From Candidatus Nanohaloarchaea archaeon (GTDB taxonomy: Archaea > EX4484-52 > GLR71): a stretch of DNA of 25,822 bases. Positions 21,193 through 25,822 of the stretch are shown here, one piece after another. The stretch covers positions 1 through 25,822 of the forward strand of contig DAOVVY010000002.1 of NCBI GenBank assembly GCA_030636885.1. Direction: 5' to 3'. The stretch's first letter is position 1. Every line of letters begins with the position of its first letter. Made by a program: the position numbers and the translations under genes. The notes below the pieces were generated by a model. The model was not told the origin of the DNA and searched no databases. It saw only the letters and a program-made list of their open reading frames with translations.

Positions 21193-21424
21193 CTGAAATA
21201 CCTTTTATCATATTGTTTGAAAGATTGTATAAGTTCATGAAACTATTCAATCCTGCTCTTAATGCAATTGAATCTTTTGCAGTTATAGTGACATTAAGTG
21301 TTGTTTTTGTATTTGTTGTTTTAATTGTCATCCTTTCTGTATTAAAACTGCTGATTTTTCCTAAGGAGGAAACTATTGTTTCCATCTTAGGATTTTCAAG
21401 CGTTAATGTTGCTTTTTGTGCCAT
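21176..21424 (-). CDS. pcc1: KEOPS complex subunit Pcc1
   Basis: The 82-aa product is Pcc1, the dimerising subunit of KEOPS, which makes N6-threonylcarbamoyladenosine on tRNAs reading A-starting codons. Seen are the strand pattern KATLTLENPKMETIVSSLGK, RMTIKTTNTKTTLNVTITAK and the helix DSIALRAGLNSFMNLYNLS, whose ALRA-x2-NS-x3 is typical. It lies 11 nt after rpo12 and overlaps pfdB, the conserved archaeal order rpl37ae-rpo12-pcc1-pfdB. This order supports the assignment despite the short sequence. Confidence 0.92.
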   Translation of the reverse strand: MAQKATLTLENPKMETIVSSLGKISSFNTERMTIKTTNTKTTLNVTITAKDSIALRAGLNSFMNLYNLSNNMIKGISDGRRK

Positions 21425-21435
21425 ATCAATTAACT

Positions 21436-21570
21436 TTAATCTGTGTTTTGTGTTCTTACTGTTTTTGATCTCTCTTTCACAAAAACTCTACCTGAGCAAT
21501 ATTTACATATTGCTGTTGTAGTCATATCTTCCATATCGGATGCTTTCTTACAATTTAAGCAGATATACAT
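21436..21570 (-). CDS. rpo12: RNA polymerase subunit Rpo12 (RpoP), 44 aa
   Basis: A 44-residue frame between rpl37ae and pcc1 encodes Rpo12, the archaeal counterpart of Rpb12, a zinc-binding RNA polymerase subunit. Translated by hand, it begins MYICLNCKKAS and continues to AICKYCSGRVFVKERSKTVR. The four zinc ligands C4, C7, C22 and C25 are complete, and the basic G-R-V-x-x-K-x-R tail is family-typical. GGTGA seven bases before the ATG is a good ribosome binding site. The position exactly matches the conserved archaeal superoperon order. It is short enough to be missed by length-filtered gene finding. Confidence 0.93.
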   Translation of the reverse strand: MYICLNCKKASDMEDMTTTAICKYCSGRVFVKERSKTVRTQNTD

Positions 21571-21585
21571 ATAATTTCACCAGAT

Positions 21586-21849
21586 TTATTGTTTTGATAA
21601 TTTTGCTAATGCATTGTCAATAATCTTCATTGCTGAAGTTCTTGGACTATATGCACCGCCTGCAACTTTTTTGTTACAGATTCTGCATTCCCATATGCCT
21701 GCAGATTGTCTTTTTAATCCTTTTTTAAGGCAATAAGGACATTTGTGAACCGCTCTTGATTTTGATTCAACTGCTGCAGTCTTATCTCTAATCTTTTTAC
21801 CATATCTTATGCCGTACCGGCCTGCAGATTTGACTTTTTTTGTTGCCAT
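21586..21849 (-). CDS. rpl37ae: Ribosomal protein L37Ae
   Basis: The 87-aa large-subunit protein L37Ae has a basic N-terminus (VKSAGRYGIRYGKKIRDK), a zinc ribbon CPYC...CRIC with four cysteines, and the family-typical KVAGGAYSPRT. It binds 23S rRNA. A TTG six bases upstream is in frame, but ATG 21849 gives the usual MATKK start. It is followed after 15 nt by rpo12. Confidence 0.95.
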   Translation of the reverse strand: MATKKVKSAGRYGIRYGKKIRDKTAAVESKSRAVHKCPYCLKKGLKRQSAGIWECRICNKKVAGGAYSPRTSAMKIIDNALAKLSKQ

Positions 21850-21899
21850 ATGCAATCATCTTCTCTCTATTGTTTAAAACAAAGCTTTTTAAATGTTTA

Positions 21900-22700
21900 T
21901 TAAACTTTGTGTTTCTTTACTGCTGTCTTAATAGCTGCTCTTATTTTTTTGCTCTCTTTTTGTGCTATGTCTGCTATTTTTAGCATCTGTTCTTCTGTTA
22001 ATTCAGAGGGTCCTGCTTTCTGCATTGCACAGTAGTTTTCATTCTCTATTGTTGTTACTGTGAATATTGCGTCTGAACATTCTGTCTCGTCTTTACTCAT
22101 GTCTGTTATGATTGTGTTGTTTATAAGACCTGATGTAACTGGGACTGGTATCTGTGTGATTGGTAGATTTCCTTCAAATTCTTCCCTTTCTACAGTTCCG
22201 TCTTCATTTATTTTTGGTAATTGTGCTGTTAAAAGTGCAGTTATTGCTCCAATCCCTGCTGCATCGATAAGGTTTCCATCGTGATTAACTATAGTTATGT
22301 CTACAAAGACCATCCATACTTTCTCGCCTTTTTCTATGCAAAGTTTTTCAACATCGACTGTTTTGGATTCTCTTATGCCTCTGTCAACAACACGAGACAA
22401 TTCAATTGAATCTTCTCTTGGTGGTCCATTTTCAAAATCAGGACTCGCTAGTGCTGAAAATTCTGAATTAACCATTATGACGCCTTCACTAGGACTATCT
22501 GGGTATGGTTTTCCAATTTCTGTTTTTACACCTGCTATAATCTCTGTATCACCAATTTTTACTCGTGCTGAACCTTCAGCCCGTCCTATGATACCTGTTT
22601 CAATTGTTATGTCTCTGAATTGTTCATTTGTTCTTCTGTCTTCTCTTTTTTGTGCGATGTTATTTCTTATATATTGCCTGTTCTGATATAATAGTGTCAT
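21900..22700 (-). CDS. rrp42: Exosome subunit Rrp42
   Basis: The 266-aa protein is the non-catalytic RNase PH-fold subunit Rrp42, which alternates with Rrp41 in the hexameric exosome ring. Typical features are DRRTNEQFRDITIETGIIGR, GSARVKIGDTEIIAGVK, the SPDFENGPPREDSIELSRVV segment that replaces catalytic residues, and FVDITIVNHDGNLIDAAGIG. GGAGATGAT resembles an excellent ribosome binding site and lies eight bases before ATG 22700; the in-frame ATG at 22709 overlaps that site and is rejected. Rrp41 ends 12 nt upstream, so the two are translated together. Confidence 0.95.
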   Translation of the reverse strand: MTLLYQNRQYIRNNIAQKREDRRTNEQFRDITIETGIIGRAEGSARVKIGDTEIIAGVKTEIGKPYPDSPSEGVIMVNSEFSALASPDFENGPPREDSIELSRVVDRGIRESKTVDVEKLCIEKGEKVWMVFVDITIVNHDGNLIDAAGIGAITALLTAQLPKINEDGTVEREEFEGNLPITQIPVPVTSGLINNTIITDMSKDETECSDAIFTVTTIENENYCAMQKAGPSELTEEQMLKIADIAQKESKKIRAAIKTAVKKHKV

Positions 22701-22712
22701 ATAAATCATCTC

Positions 22713-23435
22713 CTATTCGTAGTATTTTTGAAGCGCAGCTTTTTGTGCTTCAAATAATGGATCTATCGCTTTTTTTGCCATTTCTAAGGATGTTTTAAAT
22801 TCTTCTTTTGTGAAGTCACCATCCATCTGTAATAATGTTATGTTCTTGTTTGTGGATATCATTGCGATAGGCATGTCAGTCTGACCGAAATTGTCTTCAG
22901 GACCATTCAAGTCAACTGCTAGTTTGTCGTTTATTTTTCCGATAGCTGTTGCGGCTACAAGACCTTTCATAGGTATCCCTGCATGTGCAAGTGCTACTGA
23001 TGCAGCTGTTATTGCTGTTGCTCTTGTTCCTGCATCTGCTTGTATTATGTCGAGTGTCAAGTCTATTCCCATTGCTGGAAATTCTTCAAGGAATATCACT
23101 GATTCAAGTGCATGTCTTGTAACTTTTGAGATTTCATTACTTCGTCTGCTTGGACCTGGACGTACTCTTTCTGATGTTGAAAATGGAAGCATTGCGTATC
23201 GTACATTCAATACTGCTCTGTCTTCGTTGATCATATGTCTTGGGAACATCTCTTTTGGTCCATGGACTGCAACGAGAACTTTTGTGTTTCCGATCTCTAT
23301 GTATGCGGATCCGTCTGCTGATGGTACAACGCCCACTTCAATTTTTACGGGTCGTAGTTCATCAAGTTTTCGTCCATCAATTCTTTTATTGTTCTTAATT
23401 AATGTCTTGTATTTTTCTGGTACATTTGATGCCAT
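22713..23435 (-). CDS. rrp41: Exosome subunit Rrp41 (catalytic)
   Basis: The 240-aa protein is the catalytic RNase PH-type subunit Rrp41, performing phosphorolytic 3'-5' RNA degradation and tailing. Visible are RIDGRKLDELRPVKIEVGVV, GSAYIEIGNTKVLVAVHGP, the phosphate/RNA-contacting arginines in RPGPSRRSNEIS, and the catalytic acidic region LDIIQADAGTRATAITAA. An in-frame GTG at 23444 is part of the ribosome binding site AAGGTGAT; ATG 23435 is the start. It lies 10 nt after rrp4 in the superoperon. Confidence 0.96.
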   Translation of the reverse strand: MASNVPEKYKTLIKNNKRIDGRKLDELRPVKIEVGVVPSADGSAYIEIGNTKVLVAVHGPKEMFPRHMINEDRAVLNVRYAMLPFSTSERVRPGPSRRSNEISKVTRHALESVIFLEEFPAMGIDLTLDIIQADAGTRATAITAASVALAHAGIPMKGLVAATAIGKINDKLAVDLNGPEDNFGQTDMPIAMISTNKNITLLQMDGDFTKEEFKTSLEMAKKAIDPLFEAQKAALQKYYE

Positions 23436-23445
23436 AATTATCACC

Positions 23446-24240
23446 TTATTGTGTCTCCATATCTTTTGATTTTGGAGTGTCCATTATCTTAACTTCTTTG
23501 TCAAGATATTGGGAGATGGTTTCAGTCAATCCTTTCTTATGTGAAAGTTTTTCAACCATCTTTATTGTTCTTGTAGCAAGTGGTTCATTATCACCCTTGA
23601 TCCAGATTCTACCATTTTGGCTGACATTTATAATGCAACCTGTCTTGTTTTTAATCTGAGCTATCATAGTGCCTTCTTTACCTATAACTCTAGGTACTTT
23701 TGAAGGTGATATGTTAATTATTTTTCCACCGAAAAGTTTTCGTGCTCTTTTATCTTTCATTGAGATCTGTATGATCATATTTTTTGTTACTGATTCAATC
23801 GGTGCAAAAAGTAAGTCTCCTCGTTTGTAATATTTTGAAAGGTCTGCACCATTCTCAATAAATTCAGGTACTCCTGACATTGGTAATGTTGCTGAGTTTG
23901 GATGACCAAAATCGACTCTCCAATTTGAGTAACCTACATATGCTACTTCACCAATTATGAAATCTCTTGGTTTTGGTTGGTATGTTCCTGAAAGGGGTAT
24001 TACACTTATAACATGTTCTTTTTTTCTTAGGATTCCAAGAATCTTTGAATATATTTTTTTTCCTTCCCTATATGTTCCATGACCTGTTAGAAAATCTATG
24101 CTTTCTACAAGTATATCACCGGGTAATACTATTGTGTTTGACTGTTCTGTGTTTTTTGTTTCAGTCTTAGTATTCTTTTTTTCTGTTGTATTTTTTATTG
24201 TTGTATCTTTCTTTTTTGGAATGATTTTTACTGAAGTCAT
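23446..24240 (-). CDS. rrp4: Exosome cap subunit Rrp4
   Basis: This 264-aa protein is Rrp4, one of the RNA-binding cap subunits on the exosome ring. It has an N-terminal domain (IVLPGDILVESIDFLTGHGT), an S1 domain (FIIGEVAYVGYSNWRVDFGH) and a KH domain (VPRVIGKEGTMIAQIKNKTG) with the GKEG loop. A Lys/Thr-rich extension of about 30 residues precedes the usual start (family members begin close to the IVLPGD segment). AGAGGTGAAATAA provides the ribosome binding site. An 86-nt AT-rich gap separates it from SBDS. A 10-nt gap precedes rrp41. Confidence 0.95.
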   Translation of the reverse strand: MTSVKIIPKKKDTTIKNTTEKKNTKTETKNTEQSNTIVLPGDILVESIDFLTGHGTYREGKKIYSKILGILRKKEHVISVIPLSGTYQPKPRDFIIGEVAYVGYSNWRVDFGHPNSATLPMSGVPEFIENGADLSKYYKRGDLLFAPIESVTKNMIIQISMKDKRARKLFGGKIINISPSKVPRVIGKEGTMIAQIKNKTGCIINVSQNGRIWIKGDNEPLATRTIKMVEKLSHKKGLTETISQYLDKEVKIMDTPKSKDMETQ

Positions 24241-24326
24241 TTATTTCACCTCTAATTATAATCTGATTGTTTTTATTTAATTTTTTATTATCGTGTTTTA
24301 ATTATTATTGTTGTTAATTTTTGTTA

Positions 24327-25058
24327 TTAATTTACTATCCTACATATTGTTTCGCCATGAGTCAGACCATTCACTTTACCTAAAAATGTGTCAACAAGTC
24401 CTGCACCCATTGAAATCATTGCGATATAATCTGTACCTATCCAACTCTCTTTCTGTATCTGGCCGAAATCCTGCATTACTTTTTTGAGTATTCCTGAGTA
24501 TTTTATAGGTGTCTTTATTTCGATTTCTTTGAATTCCAGTTTTATAGGGAGTATGGACGTTATGTTTTTTATTATGTCTTGAACTTGGGATTCAGCTGGC
24601 TTGTGCATATCAACTGATGCTCTTGCCTGTTTCATGGCGGATTCTATTCTTGCTGGTGTGTGCGGTGCATTTGTTCTTGGATCTATGCTTTGGTTGGCAA
24701 TAAGTGTTATAACTGCTCTTTGTTTGCGTTCAAGAAGTTCTCTTCTCTGTTCTGTGGTGTATTGTATTTCACCATCATCGATGATTTTCTTTGCTATAAT
24801 TTGGTGGTCTGTCGTCTTGAAGACTGTGTTTAGTTCTGTGTCTTCAACACGTAGGACTGTTTTATTATCTTTGAAAAGAACACCTTTGTCTAAGCTTTTT
24901 ACTTTCCTTAAGTTTCTGAAAACGCCATCTACAATTAAGATATCATTTATGTCGGATATTTTTCCGCTTTTATAATCGTTTATCTTTTTTGAATCTACGA
25001 TTATCTCGAAATCTTTACCGTGAAATGATATCTTTGCGATGATGTGGTCTACACTCAT
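24327..25058 (-). CDS. sdo1: Ribosome maturation protein SBDS (SDO1)
   Basis: The 243-aa protein is archaeal SBDS, which in eukaryotes and archaea helps release the anti-association factor aIF6/eIF6 from the large ribosomal subunit. The three domains are the N-terminal FYSH (IIAKISFHGKDFEIIVDSKK), a central helical domain (YTTEQRRELLERKQRAVITL, then the family-typical IDPRTNAPHTPARIESAM), and a C-terminal ferredoxin-like domain. ATG overlaps the psmA stop in ATGA, showing tight coupling. This neighbour relation is conserved in many archaea. Confidence 0.96.
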   Translation of the reverse strand: MSVDHIIAKISFHGKDFEIIVDSKKINDYKSGKISDINDILIVDGVFRNLRKVKSLDKGVLFKDNKTVLRVEDTELNTVFKTTDHQIIAKKIIDDGEIQYTTEQRRELLERKQRAVITLIANQSIDPRTNAPHTPARIESAMKQARASVDMHKPAESQVQDIIKNITSILPIKLEFKEIEIKTPIKYSGILKKVMQDFGQIQKESWIGTDYIAMISMGAGLVDTFLGKVNGLTHGETICRIVN

Positions 25059-25750
25059 AATTTGATACCCTGTTCTTTTAGTATGTCCTTGTCATATTTT
25101 GTGTATTTACCTTTTTTGATTGTAACAAGGTTTATTCCTTCTAACTCAATCTTTCCTTGTTTCTTAAGGGCTTCAATTGAGAATTGAACTGCTTTCTTTT
25201 CGTCCATACCTTCTTCATATTTATCTTCGAAGAATTTGTTTATCTTGTCTGCTTTTCGTCCTACTGCTTTTGCAAGACATTCCATCAGTATTCCACTTGG
25301 GTCTGTCTCATAAAGTGCGGCTTCATCATTTATACCACCAATCAACATTGAAACACCATAAGGTCTTACTCCTGCATGCTGTGTGTAAAGCTGTTGCCTG
25401 TCTGCAAGGTATTTTGCAATGCTTGCGGTTGAGATGCTCGTGTCGTAGACCATCCTGTGCTGTTGCGCCTTTACTCTTGATGAGTCAACCATGACTCTTG
25501 CATCAGCTACAATTCCTGTTGCTACAAGACCTATGTGATCGTCAATCTGGAATATCTTGTCTGCGAACTTTACCAGTTTTGAAATTCTTTTCTGTGCGCA
25601 AAGAACAATACCGTCTTTAAATACTAGGCCGAATGCTGTTGCGCCTTTGTTTACAGCTTCTCTTGCGTATTCTACCTGGAAGAGTCTTCCGTCCGGAGAA
25701 AATACAACAATTGTCCTGTCGTAACCCATGTGTTCTGGCATCATATCCAT
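25055..25750 (-). CDS. psmA: Proteasome subunit alpha
   Basis: The 231-aa protein is the archaeal 20S proteasome alpha subunit, which forms the outer rings and gate. Family features are YDRTIVVFSPDGRLFQVEYA at the gating N-terminus, GATAFGLVFKDGIVLCAQKR, GLVATGIVADARVMVD, and RPYGVSMLIGGIN with the ligand-like Tyr-Gly-Val-Ser. GGTGAT five bases before the ATG is the ribosome binding site. It is the first gene of the minus-strand superoperon visible here; SBDS follows with a four-base overlap. No beta subunit lies in the window. Confidence 0.97.
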   Translation of the reverse strand: MDMMPEHMGYDRTIVVFSPDGRLFQVEYAREAVNKGATAFGLVFKDGIVLCAQKRISKLVKFADKIFQIDDHIGLVATGIVADARVMVDSSRVKAQQHRMVYDTSISTASIAKYLADRQQLYTQHAGVRPYGVSMLIGGINDEAALYETDPSGILMECLAKAVGRKADKINKFFEDKYEEGMDEKKAVQFSIEALKKQGKIELEGINLVTIKKGKYTKYDKDILKEQGIKL

Positions 25751-25822
25751 TATATCACCGATGATTATACAATTATATTATCTGTTAATATTTTATGTGC
25801 GCAATATATATAGTTTATATTG

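Noticed and set aside
18764..25750. Long plus-strand frames opposite the superoperon genes
   Set aside because: They are antisense shadows of well-identified conserved genes, lack ribosome binding sites and show no family motifs.

Overview
The window is archaeal. It carries the exosome subunits Rrp4, Rrp41 and Rrp42, a proteasome alpha subunit, SBDS, the RNA polymerase subunits Rpo11 and Rpo12, TFS, a PCNA clamp, prefoldin beta, the KEOPS subunit Pcc1, L37Ae, archaeal RNase J and archaeal SepF. DNA is AT-rich, genes are tightly packed, and many starts are either leaderless (TATA-like box about 26 nt upstream) or preceded by GGTGAT/GGAGG-type ribosome binding sites. Low GC, several lineage-specific proteins and SepF-based division would fit a DPANN-type or other euryarchaeal lineage; the exact group cannot be fixed from this window.

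Layout. Positions 1-3220 (+ strand): an unrecognised 327-aa protein, a small C2H2 zinc-finger/HTH protein, a canonical KsgA/Dim1 rRNA dimethyltransferase, and an unrecognised protein with three copies of a ~45-residue motif. Positions 3246-7843 (- strand): a Bax-inhibitor-1/YccA membrane protein, a second divergent KsgA/Dim1 paralogue, RNase J, and a Pol-beta-type nucleotidyltransferase. Positions 8005-8775 (+): a Pro/Gln/Ser/Met-rich protein with a C-terminal helix. Positions 8851-8967: a GC-rich, hairpin-rich stretch with its own TATA box and a terminal U tract, a candidate structured RNA. Positions 9029-13307 (+): a nine-gene Mrp/Mbh-type cation/proton antiporter module in the gene order of mbhA-I, with no hydrogenase genes. 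Positions 13428-16023 (+): a three-gene cluster of an unrecognised protein, an ESCRT-III/Snf7-like (CdvB-like) protein and a Vps4/CdvC-like AAA ATPase with an MIT-like N-terminus. Positions 16186-18688 (+): rpo11, tfs, pcn and a MarC-family membrane protein. Positions 18764-25750 (- strand, read right to left): psmA, SBDS, rrp4, rrp41, rrp42, rpl37ae, rpo12, pcc1, pfdB, a DHH phosphoesterase, UPF0147 and sepF. Most of this is the known archaeal exosome superoperon.

How it fits together. The minus-strand superoperon joins RNA decay, protein degradation, ribosome maturation, transcription and tRNA modification. RNase J and two rRNA dimethyltransferases add further RNA functions. The most striking feature is two membrane-remodelling/division elements within about 6 kb: SepF (FtsZ anchor) and an ESCRT-III/Vps4-like operon whose first gene is unrecognised. 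The strongest leads are that cluster, the candidate RNA before the antiporter operon, the Mbh-like antiporter lacking hydrogenase partners, the KsgA paralogue pair, and perfect palindromes at the promoters of the ESCRT-like and DHH genes.
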